Shown one piece after another: positions 11,621 to 18,596 of a stretch of 64,000 nt of DNA. Position 1 is the stretch's first letter. Each line of letters opens with the position of its first letter. The notes below the pieces were generated by a model, which did no database searches, was not told where the DNA came from, and worked only from the letters and a program-made list of their open reading frames with translations. The DNA comes from Paenibacillus chitinolyticus NBRC 15660 (GTDB lineage Bacteria > Bacillota > Bacilli > Paenibacillales > NBRC-103111). Made by a program: the position numbers and the translations under genes. The stretch lies in contig NZ_BBJT01000013.1 of the NCBI RefSeq assembly GCF_000739915.1, positions 62,001 to 126,000 of the forward strand. The letters are read 5' to 3'.

Positions 11621-12604
11621 ATGAAGACCAAAGAGGACAAGAAAGAACTGACGCTTATGTTCATTCCCGGCGCCGACAAGCGGGTCATTCGTTTCAAGAT
11701 TCCCCGCATCAGCCTGTATGCCGTTCCATCCGCCGCCGCCCTTGTCATCCTCGGCTTCTCCCTGACCATCTACGTCCAGAACACCAGCCACCGGAGCACA
11801 ACGGAGCAGCTTACCGAAACGTTTACCGGTCAGGAAAAGCAGCTTACCGAACAGTTGATGCTGAAAGATTCGGAGCTTGAAAAGCTGCAGATCGAACTGA
11901 TCGATTTATCCAAGCAGGCCGAGCAGTTCAAAAGCAAGCTGGAGGAAATCCGCAAGCTGGAGAATAAGATCAGTCCGGGTACTGCGGTTTCTTCCGGAAA
12001 AAGCACCGCTCCCCCGCCTTCGTCCCTTCCCGATGTCGGCGGCACGGAAATGCCGGTCGGCACCCGCGAAATGAACGAACTGGCGGCGCAAACAAAGTCC
12101 AACCTCTCCGGGATGATCGGCGACATCGACGGTCTCCTTGTCCAGCTGACGGAGAGCGAGCGGAAGCTGGAGGAAGCCCGCCGGCTGAAACGAATCACCC
12201 CCACCATCTGGCCGTCGGATTCCCGAACGGTCACCTCGGGTTTCGGGGTGAGGCAGGATCCTTTCAACGGGAGGCCCAATGTGCACACCGGCCTCGACAT
12301 TGACGGCGAGCTGAACGATCCCGTCTATGCCGCTGCCGACGGCACGGTCACTGCGGCCGGTTACGATTCCCAGCACGGGAATCATATCCGCATCGACCAT
12401 ACGAGAGGCATAGAAACCGAATACCTCCATCTGAACAAAATGGAGGTACAGACAGGCAGCACCGTCCGCAAGGGCCAAATTATCGGACGCGTCGGAACGA
12501 CCGGACGAAGCACCGGGACACATTTGCATTACGAAGTCCACAAAAACGGCACGAAAATCAACCCCTCTCCTTACCTTATTTCCGATCGAAAGGATGATAA
12601 CTGA
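11621..12604 (+). CDS. M23 peptidase with coiled coil, membrane-anchored
   Basis: The 327-residue protein has a short basic cytoplasmic tail, one membrane segment (about residues 28-50), a long coiled coil (about 60-115, plus a second helix near 150-190), and a C-terminal M23 (LytM) domain. The zinc ligands are visible as HTGLDID (His and Asp) and THLHYE (His-x-His), so the site looks intact and it should cut peptidoglycan cross-links. The layout resembles cell-shape endopeptidases such as Csd1/LmdC. It ends one base before the bactofilin ATG, so the two are surely co-transcribed. AAAGGAAGG supports the start. Confidence 0.92.
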   Translation: MKTKEDKKELTLMFIPGADKRVIRFKIPRISLYAVPSAAALVILGFSLTIYVQNTSHRSTTEQLTETFTGQEKQLTEQLMLKDSELEKLQIELIDLSKQAEQFKSKLEEIRKLENKISPGTAVSSGKSTAPPPSSLPDVGGTEMPVGTREMNELAAQTKSNLSGMIGDIDGLLVQLTESERKLEEARRLKRITPTIWPSDSRTVTSGFGVRQDPFNGRPNVHTGLDIDGELNDPVYAAADGTVTAAGYDSQHGNHIRIDHTRGIETEYLHLNKMEVQTGSTVRKGQIIGRVGTTGRSTGTHLHYEVHKNGTKINPSPYLISDRKDDN

Positions 12605-12605
12605 C

Positions 12606-13046
12606 ATGGTATTCGATAAAAAACGGAATACGGACAACAAAACGACCGACACGATCATCGGAGAAAGCACGGTCTGCGAAGGAAAGATTATTTCGGAAGC
12701 CAGTCTTCGTATCGAAGGACAGGTGCTGGGAGACATCGAATGTTCAGGCGATATTGTCATCGGGGAAAAGGCGGTCGTTCATTCGTCCATCCAGGCAAGG
12801 GACGTCACGATAGCGGGCAAAGTCAAAGGCGATGTGGCGACAAAAGGCAAGCTGACCGTAATGAGCACCGGAGAGCTGATCGGGAACATTCAGGTCCGGG
12901 CTTTCATTATGCAGGAAGGCGGCGTGTTCCAGGGAACGAGCACAATGACGGCTTCCGGACAGGACGACAAAGCGCCGAGTCCGATCTCAAGCGCCCCTTC
13001 GGCCAAGAACCGCAAAGAAGAGCAGTCCCTCGCCAGCGCCAACTAA
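12606..13046 (+). CDS. Bactofilin (polymer-forming cytoskeletal protein)
   Basis: The 146-residue protein has a short polar N-terminus, a central bactofilin beta-helix (about residues 15-105; GEGKI-, GQVLGDIECSGDIVIGEKA- and AGKVKGDVATKGKLTV-like rungs with regular Gly/Val/Ile spacing), and a disordered Ser/Pro/Lys tail. Bactofilins polymerise without nucleotide and scaffold envelope enzymes. Pairing with an M23 peptidase is a recurrent arrangement (CcmA with Csd1, BacA with LmdC), so this one probably positions the peptidase encoded directly upstream. The ATG at 12606 is preferred over 12594 because AAAGG is then correctly spaced. Confidence 0.9.
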   Translation: MVFDKKRNTDNKTTDTIIGESTVCEGKIISEASLRIEGQVLGDIECSGDIVIGEKAVVHSSIQARDVTIAGKVKGDVATKGKLTVMSTGELIGNIQVRAFIMQEGGVFQGTSTMTASGQDDKAPSPISSAPSAKNRKEEQSLASAN

Positions 13047-13130
13047 CAGAAGGACTGCATCTAAGGTGCACCGTCGCGCACGCACCCTGCAGCACCGATC
13101 AGGCATACCAAAGAACGGGAGGTTTTTACG

Positions 13131-14009
13131 GTGGTCCCAACACCCAAGCTCAGCGTATGGACGGAGCACCGTTTCTGGCTAGGCATTCTTTATGATCATG
13201 CGACCTTCGTATGGCAGGCCCTCGCACCGAGCGAGCAGCCCTTTATTCAGACGGCAAACGGATTCCGCCAAGCTTTCGCCGCCCTTATCAAGCAGGTCGA
13301 GCTGACTCCGCAGGAGCTGCCGGTATCTTCACCGGTGATGATCAAGCTGGCCCAGGATATCCTTCCGGCCGCAAGCGGCTACTACCAGTTCGAAGGACAT
13401 ATCCAAAGCCTGCGGATAAGCAACAAAATCGTACTGGAGCTGACTCCCTCTTACTTTAACGGAACGTTAATCGAGAACGAGGAATATCTCCGGCTGCTGT
13501 CATTCTGGACCCGGGGCGTCGAGGCGGAAGAATTGACGCTCTACGGACTGCTGGACATGTGGCTGGAGGATCAGCTCGGCCATGCCGTTCTGCTCTGGGA
13601 CCATCTGGACCCCGTAGAAATCGAATTGTCGGAGCAAGCACGCCGGTATTCCAATACCTTTCAGGCTTACATGGTCAAAAATCGCGCCATGGGCGGCTAT
13701 CTCCGCTTCACCCCTCCGGGTTTCCCGGCCCAGCGCCGTTTTGCGGCGGATGTGGCGGTAGCCATCATCAAGTTCTATGACTTTGTCGTGCAAGTCATCG
13801 ACATGTATGTCGATGAAGAACTTCTCAGCCGCTTGACACTCCGGTTCCTGGACCATCATCTGCCGGAAAGCTGCTATTTCCTCAATAAACTGGCCGTCTA
13901 TGAACCGAACCTGAAGATTCCGGGCAACTGTTTTCTCTACAAGCCGATAGCACCCAATGAAAATATCCCGTACCCGCAGCTTACGCCTCCGCAGCCCCGG
14001 GAGGATTAA
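13131..14009 (+). CDS. DUF2935 protein, predicted metal-binding helical bundles
   Basis: The 292-residue protein starts at GTG with GGGAGGT seven bases upstream. It matches what I know of DUF2935: WTEHRFWLGILYDHA near the N-terminus, EEYLRLLSFWTRGVEAEE, LEDQLGHAVLLWDHLDP and DHHLPESCYFLNKL. Regularly spaced Glu and His residues in amphipathic helices suggest two ferritin/hemerythrin-like four-helix bundles that could bind a di-metal centre. No signal peptide or membrane segment is visible. It follows the bactofilin by 84 bases and precedes the FAD oxidoreductase by 30. The function is unknown. Confidence 0.75.
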   Translation: MVPTPKLSVWTEHRFWLGILYDHATFVWQALAPSEQPFIQTANGFRQAFAALIKQVELTPQELPVSSPVMIKLAQDILPAASGYYQFEGHIQSLRISNKIVLELTPSYFNGTLIENEEYLRLLSFWTRGVEAEELTLYGLLDMWLEDQLGHAVLLWDHLDPVEIELSEQARRYSNTFQAYMVKNRAMGGYLRFTPPGFPAQRRFAADVAVAIIKFYDFVVQVIDMYVDEELLSRLTLRFLDHHLPESCYFLNKLAVYEPNLKIPGNCFLYKPIAPNENIPYPQLTPPQPRED

Positions 14010-14039
14010 TCCGCACTTCCCCGGGGTAAAGGGGTATAG

Positions 14040-15443
14040 ATGCGGGTAAGGCAGTGTCCCCCGCTTACTTACAGAAAAGAGGCGGTGGAGATCGTGAACG
14101 ATTCGCAATTCGATACGCTAATTGTCGGTTCGGGCCTGGCGGGCCTTAGCTGCGCGTTTGAGCTAGCCGAACAAGGACAGCGCGTACATATTATAGAAGC
14201 GGCGCCTTTCGCCGGAGGCCGAACATCGAACTGGTCGGATGCGGGCATGGAAGTCGAATCGGGCTTTCATAAATTTATCGGATTTTATGAAGCGCTCCCG
14301 AATCTGCTGAGAAGAGCAAGGATTAAACCGAACAGCATGCTGACTTGGGAAAAAACGTTCGAAATCCGGCTCCCCGACGGGGAAACGGCCGGAGAATTCG
14401 GAATCGCTCCTTTGAAGTCCCCCATTAAAACGATTACGGGAGCTTTCACCAACAACGATATTATTTCTCCGGCCGACAAAGCTTCCCTGATGCCCTTTGT
14501 GGCCGAGGGCCTCAAACTTCTGTCGGAGAACCCGATGGAGCTGGATGCGTACAGCGTAGCCGAATTCGCCCGCAAGCACGGCGTCAAGGACGAGGCGCTG
14601 CGCCATGTGCTGGGGCCGCTTACGTCCGGCGTGCTGTTCCTCCCGCCGGAGGACTACTCCGCGCTCGTCTTCTTCGGGCTTTTTGCGCCAGGGGTGCCGA
14701 AGTTTTACAAGATGCAGATCGGCGGGTTCAACGGCGGCATGACCGACGTCATGATCACCCCTCTGCTCGCGGCGCTGGAAAAAAGGGGCTGCCGGATCAG
14801 CCTCAACACTCCGGCCGAGGGACTCAGCCTTGAAGACGACCGGGTCACGGGCGTCTCCCTGCAGGAAGGCGGAACACTGCGCGCCGCTAACGTCGTCATC
14901 GCCACGGAAATCTCGGCGGCCAAGCGGTTGCTCCAGCCGCCTTTCGGAGGAGAGGCGTGGTATCAGCCTCTCGGGGAACTGCCGACGATGCCCGACGTGA
15001 CGATTCAGCTCGAGCTCAGCGAACCGCTCCTTCCGCAGGACCGCGTCACTTTCGGTCCCGGCACGTGCATCGGCAGCTTCAGCGAGCAGTCGCGCACGAC
15101 GTTCCCACACGTACCCGGCCGCGTCTCCATGATCCTCTCACCCCCGGACGAATTCATCGACATGCCCGATGATCTCGTCTTCGAGCGGGTGTGCGCGGAT
15201 GCGGACAAGCTCGGCCTCGACCTGCGCGCAAAGGCCAAGGATTACCGGGTGATTCGCAGACCGGATCACTTCTATTCCGTCCGGCCCGGAAGCGAGAAGT
15301 TCCGCCCCGAGCAGCGCACGCCGGTGCCCGGCCTCGCCCTTGCCGGCGACTATACGCGCCAGCCGATGTTCGCGACGATGGAAGGGGCGGTCCTCTCGGG
15401 CCGCAAGGCGGCCGAAGCCGTGCTTGGCCGGGAGCTGAGCTAA
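14040..15443 (+). CDS. FAD-dependent oxidoreductase, phytoene-desaturase/HpnE-like
   Basis: The 467-residue protein has an N-terminal dinucleotide-binding motif LIVGSGLAGLSCAFELAE ending in an acidic residue (IIEA) and then GGRTSNW, the pattern of the phytoene desaturase/protoporphyrinogen oxidase/amine oxidase superfamily, and a C-terminal FAD-closing LALAGDYTRQPMFATMEGAVLSG. Relatives desaturate carotenoids or dehydroxylate hydroxysqualene; no prenyl-transferase or squalene genes are nearby, so the substrate is open. The ATG at 14040 has TAAAGGGGT upstream; the in-frame GTG at 14094 would place the Rossmann strand at the very N-terminus and is a good alternative. Confidence 0.82.
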   Translation: MRVRQCPPLTYRKEAVEIVNDSQFDTLIVGSGLAGLSCAFELAEQGQRVHIIEAAPFAGGRTSNWSDAGMEVESGFHKFIGFYEALPNLLRRARIKPNSMLTWEKTFEIRLPDGETAGEFGIAPLKSPIKTITGAFTNNDIISPADKASLMPFVAEGLKLLSENPMELDAYSVAEFARKHGVKDEALRHVLGPLTSGVLFLPPEDYSALVFFGLFAPGVPKFYKMQIGGFNGGMTDVMITPLLAALEKRGCRISLNTPAEGLSLEDDRVTGVSLQEGGTLRAANVVIATEISAAKRLLQPPFGGEAWYQPLGELPTMPDVTIQLELSEPLLPQDRVTFGPGTCIGSFSEQSRTTFPHVPGRVSMILSPPDEFIDMPDDLVFERVCADADKLGLDLRAKAKDYRVIRRPDHFYSVRPGSEKFRPEQRTPVPGLALAGDYTRQPMFATMEGAVLSGRKAAEAVLGRELS

Positions 15444-15556
15444 GCCGGGCTTTAGCAGTTCGGCATCGCGCTTCGCGGTTCCGCACTCCGTGATGCTGCG
15501 CTTGGCCGATCCGAGGAGCAGGCCCGGCGTCACGGAGCGGACTCCGCCTTCTAACC

Positions 15557-15592
15557 AAAAAGGACAGCCGAATAACCGGCTGTCCTTTTTTT
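15557..15592. terminator. Shared bidirectional terminator
   Basis: AAAAAGGACAGCCG pairs with CGGCTGTCCTTTTT around a six-base loop, with A and T runs on both sides. It lies between the convergent FAD oxidoreductase and ABC binding-protein genes. Confidence 0.92.
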
Positions 15593-15609
15593 CAACTCTT
15601 TTATAAAAT

Positions 15610-16659
15610 TTATTTCTTCTCTTTCTTCACTTCGTCCAGAAGCGACAGATCCAGGAACTTGCTCAGATCCAGCTCTTCTTTCTTCACGTTCTTGATGAAG
15701 CCGGCATCGATCGAGACTTTTGCCATTTCTTCAATCGCTTCCTTGCTCACATCCGGCGTCAGATTGAGACGAGAAAGCGCCGCTTTGATCAGTTCGTTAT
15801 CGAGTCCTTTACCGCTCAGTTTTTTAAGCTGATTGTTAATCAGGTCGTAGGACTTATCGGGGTTGCTTTTGATGAAGTTAATGGCATCGATATTCGCCTG
15901 GATCGCGCCTTTGGCCATATCGCGGTGGTCCTTCAGGAACTTGTCGCCCGCGACCAGGATCGTAAGCGGGTAGTTGCCGTTGTTCGGCGGGATTTTGTCC
16001 CAATCCACGAGGATCTGACCGATGCCTTCTTTCTCCATCTGCGTTCCCCACGGTTCCGGGATAAGCGTAGCGTCGACTTCTTTCTGGCGCATCGCAACCA
16101 GCGTATCCGCCGGAGCGCGGGCGATAATCTCCACGCCGGATTTATCCGTCGTCACTTTCAGTCCTTCCTGCTGGAGAAGCAGGCGCAGCGAAATTTCGTT
16201 CGTGCTGCCGCGCGTCGGGATAGCGACGGTTTTGCCTACAAGATCTTTTACGCTCGAAATTCCCGCGTCTTTACGGACAGCCAGTACGGCACCGCCGTTA
16301 TTGGAACCGGAAATGACTTTGAAGTTTTTGCTTTTCAGATATTGGTTCGTGGATGGTCCGGGACCGACGAAGCCCAGGTCAATCTGATCCGTAGCCAGAG
16401 CGATCGAAAAGTCCGAGCCGTTATCGAAAGCCGTGACTTCCACTTTGACGCCCTCGCCCCAATATTTCTCGAAATATTTATTTTCGAGCGCCACATAACC
16501 GGCGGCATGCGTAACGTTTTTGAAAATACCGACGCGGACTGTTTCCGGCTTCTTGCCGTCGCCGTTTCCGCCGGAGTTTTTGGAATCCCCGCCGCCGCAT
16601 GCGGTGAGCACCGTACCGACCAGCAGAATGAGTGCAAGCAGCCAAGCTGTTTTTTTCAT
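15610..16659 (-). CDS. ABC substrate-binding lipoprotein, SsuA/TauA/NrtA type
   Basis: The 349-residue protein has a lipoprotein signal ending in LTAC (Cys at 21), a Gly/Ser linker, and the NMT1/SsuA-like fold: VRVGIFKNVTHAAGYVALENKYFEKY, LGFVGPGPSTNQY, GKTVAIPTRGSTNEISLRLLLQQ and ATLIPEPWGTQM. It should capture an aliphatic sulfonate, taurine, nitrate or thiamine-precursor-like ligand outside the cell and hand it to the permease encoded 36 bases upstream. Sulfonate is the likeliest class but is not proven by sequence. AAAGGGGAG precedes the ATG. It is the last gene of the three-gene operon. Confidence 0.85.
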   Translation of the reverse strand: MKKTAWLLALILLVGTVLTACGGGDSKNSGGNGDGKKPETVRVGIFKNVTHAAGYVALENKYFEKYWGEGVKVEVTAFDNGSDFSIALATDQIDLGFVGPGPSTNQYLKSKNFKVISGSNNGGAVLAVRKDAGISSVKDLVGKTVAIPTRGSTNEISLRLLLQQEGLKVTTDKSGVEIIARAPADTLVAMRQKEVDATLIPEPWGTQMEKEGIGQILVDWDKIPPNNGNYPLTILVAGDKFLKDHRDMAKGAIQANIDAINFIKSNPDKSYDLINNQLKKLSGKGLDNELIKAALSRLNLTPDVSKEAIEEMAKVSIDAGFIKNVKKEELDLSKFLDLSLLDEVKKEKK

Positions 16660-16695
16660 TGTAAACTCCCCTTTATCTGTTCTTCTATTTCTTGC

Positions 16696-17460
16696 TTATT
16701 TGCCGCTTATGGCAAGACCATAGCGGAGCAGAATTTTATCTTCGAGCTTCTTGAAGCAGAGATGGTCGGAAATCGTGCCGAGCACCGCAATGATAATGAC
16801 GATGCAAAGCATAAGCGCCGTATCCGCAATATCGCGGCCCTGCTGAAGCAACTGGCCCAAACCGACGCCTTTGGCGATGAGTTCTCCGGCTACCAGCGCC
16901 CGCCAGGCGAACGCCCAGGCTACCCGCACCCCGTTGATGAGATGAGGGAAGGCCGCCGGAACCATGATCTGCCAGAACATCCGCAGCCCGTTGCCCGTGC
17001 CCATCGTCTGGGCCGCTTTCAAATAAATCGGCGGAATGTTCATAATGCCCGTGCGGCTCGACATGGCCATCGTCCAGGTGGCTCCAAGCGCCGTGATGAA
17101 AATAACGGAGGTGTCCGTGAGTCCGAACCAGATGATCGCGAACGGCAGCCAGGCGATACTCGGAACCGTCTGCAAGGCAACGACGACAAACCCGAGCGTA
17201 TCGTCCAGAAACCGGAAGCGTGCGAAAAGAAAACCGAGCAAAGTCCCTACAACGAGGGAGATGCAGAAGCCGGTCAGCAGCCGTCCGAGCGATCTCAGTG
17301 TCGCTTCCACAAGCTGTCCGTCCGTAAAACCGAGGCGGAAAGCATCCAGGGTCTGGAACAGAGACGGGAATTTCCATCCCCAGTCGAAAATTCTATATCC
17401 CGCCTCCCACGCTATCAGCAGAATCACGAGAAAAATCGTTCTTCTTAAGGCTGTACTCAT
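16696..17460 (-). CDS. ABC permease, SsuC type
   Basis: The 254-residue membrane protein has about six hydrophobic segments and the BPD-transporter cytoplasmic EAA-like loop in QTMGTGNGLRMFWQIMVPAAFPHLINGVRVAW. It forms the channel of the importer with the ATPase encoded upstream and the binding protein downstream. The start codon lies 68 bases inside the ATPase gene; AAGGAGGAG at the correct distance supports this real overlap and suggests translational coupling. The substrate follows the binding protein and is probably a sulfonate-type anion. Confidence 0.9.
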   Translation of the reverse strand: MSTALRRTIFLVILLIAWEAGYRIFDWGWKFPSLFQTLDAFRLGFTDGQLVEATLRSLGRLLTGFCISLVVGTLLGFLFARFRFLDDTLGFVVVALQTVPSIAWLPFAIIWFGLTDTSVIFITALGATWTMAMSSRTGIMNIPPIYLKAAQTMGTGNGLRMFWQIMVPAAFPHLINGVRVAWAFAWRALVAGELIAKGVGLGQLLQQGRDIADTALMLCIVIIIAVLGTISDHLCFKKLEDKILLRYGLAISGK

Positions 17461-18232
17461 CGCCCATCTCCTCCTTTACCACTTTCTCGAGTTCCTCGGC
17501 AAGCACGTCCATGATCGCACTCTCGACATGATGGATAACGGAGTCGGCATTATCGCGTGGGCGCGCGGCTTGAACGGCGAATTCCTTCTTGATCGTTCCC
17601 GGACGGGTCGACATCACGACGACGCGGTCGGACAGGATAACGGCTTCACGGATGTTGTGGGTAATAAACAAGATCGTTTTGCCGGTTTTCATCCAGATTT
17701 CTTCGAGTTCTTTATGCAAAATGAGACGAGTCTGCTCATCAAGTGCCGCGAAAGGCTCGTCCATGAGAAGAATTTCCGGGTCCATGGCAAGCGCACGTGC
17801 AATAGCGGCACGCTGTTTCATGCCTCCGGACAGCTCGTGCGGATAACGGTCCGCAAATTTGCTGAGGTGGACCGTCTTGATCTGCTCCATCGCTTTCTCG
17901 TACCGTTCCTTCTTCGGAATGCCCTTCTGTTTAAGGCCGAAGGCGACATTGTCGAGCACGGTCAGCCAAGGAAACAGCGCATGCTCCTGAAAAACGACGA
18001 CGCGGTCGGAGCCCGGTCCGGTCACTTTCGTCCCGTTCACTTCAATCGTACCTTCATCATAGCCTTCCAACCCGGCCACCATGTTGAGCACCGTCGACTT
18101 GCCGCAGCCCGAAGGGCCGAGCAGAGATACGAACTCGCCTTTTCTGATGGTCAGCGAAACATCGTCAATAGCGGTAAATGATCCGCTGCTGCGCTGCTTG
18201 AAGGTTTTGCGAACATGCTTGATTTGTATCAT
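17393..18232 (-). CDS. ABC ATPase, SsuB type
   Basis: The 279-residue ATPase has Walker [10 protein letters not shown] (about residue 39), Q-loop VVFQEHALFPWL, signature LSGGMKQR, Walker B ILLMDEPFAALDEQT and the switch His in FITHNI. Its C-terminus carries an extra charged tail of about 40 residues (KEEMGDEYSLKKND and onward) whose coding sequence overlaps the permease start. It is the first gene of the operon, with a promoter and shared 11-base element upstream, and energises import of a sulfonate/nitrate/taurine-type anion. AAGGAGAG supports the ATG. Confidence 0.9.
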   Translation of the reverse strand: MIQIKHVRKTFKQRSSGSFTAIDDVSLTIRKGEFVSLLGPSGCGKSTVLNMVAGLEGYDEGTIEVNGTKVTGPGSDRVVVFQEHALFPWLTVLDNVAFGLKQKGIPKKERYEKAMEQIKTVHLSKFADRYPHELSGGMKQRAAIARALAMDPEILLMDEPFAALDEQTRLILHKELEEIWMKTGKTILFITHNIREAVILSDRVVVMSTRPGTIKKEFAVQAARPRDNADSVIHHVESAIMDVLAEELEKVVKEEMGDEYSLKKNDFSRDSADSVGGGI

Positions 18233-18287
18233 CGCTTGATCTCTCCTTCAGGCTCGGACGAAAGCAGAAGCTTCGTATATTCCGTTC

Positions 18288-18298
18288 CTATTCTTATA
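18288..18298 (-). promoter_or_regulatory. Operator-like 11-base element, operon 1
   Basis: TATAAGAATAG on the minus strand starts seven bases after the -10 box, over the expected transcription start. The identical 11 bases occur at 42345-42355, also just after the -10 box of the second SsuABC-like operon. This is the position of a repressor site. CymR, the Firmicute cysteine-regulon repressor, is the natural candidate but I cannot confirm its consensus here. Confidence 0.55.
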
Positions 18299-18305
18299 CC
18301 AACTT

Positions 18306-18333
18306 ATTTTATCGGAATTATGTAATTTGTCAA
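18306..18333 (-). promoter_or_regulatory. Sigma-A promoter of the SsuABC-like operon
   Basis: A perfect TTGACA (18333-18328) is followed after 16 bases by TAAAAT (18311-18306) on the minus strand. The leader before the ATPase ATG is about 65 bases. Confidence 0.75.
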
Positions 18334-18357
18334 CCTTTAATTGCATAAAATTCTAAT

Positions 18358-18381
18358 AAAAAAAGCCCCTGCGAAGGGCTT
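18358..18381 (-). terminator. Terminator downstream of the KdpD-like gene
   Basis: AAGCCC and GGGCTT form a short stem followed on the minus strand by seven T. It lies about 215 bases after the KdpD-like stop and just before the next promoter. Confidence 0.65.
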
Positions 18382-18596
18382 AAAGGGCTGTTGTTAAAAG
18401 GTATAGGCCGGTTCCGGCATGACGTGTGCGGCGCCCCGAAACTGGTCCGTGTCAGTTCGGCGGAATTTCGACGGAGCAGCCGTGACGACGTCAGGCATCC
18501 TGAGCGCCGGGCGCGCAAAGTTGCACGCGGCCCCGGATGCGGGCCCGGCAGATGCATTTACCTGCGTGCTTGCCGCCCCCGCCGTCGGGACTGCGC

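Larger units (their letters stand above)
18233..18596. other. 364-base intergenic: promoter, terminator and GC-rich stretch
   Basis: From left to right it holds the leader, operator-like element and promoter of the SsuABC-like operon (18288-18333), a terminator for the KdpD-like gene (18358-18381), and about 200 bases of GC-rich sequence immediately after the KdpD-like stop codon with no convincing ORF or hairpin that I can name. Confidence 0.6.
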
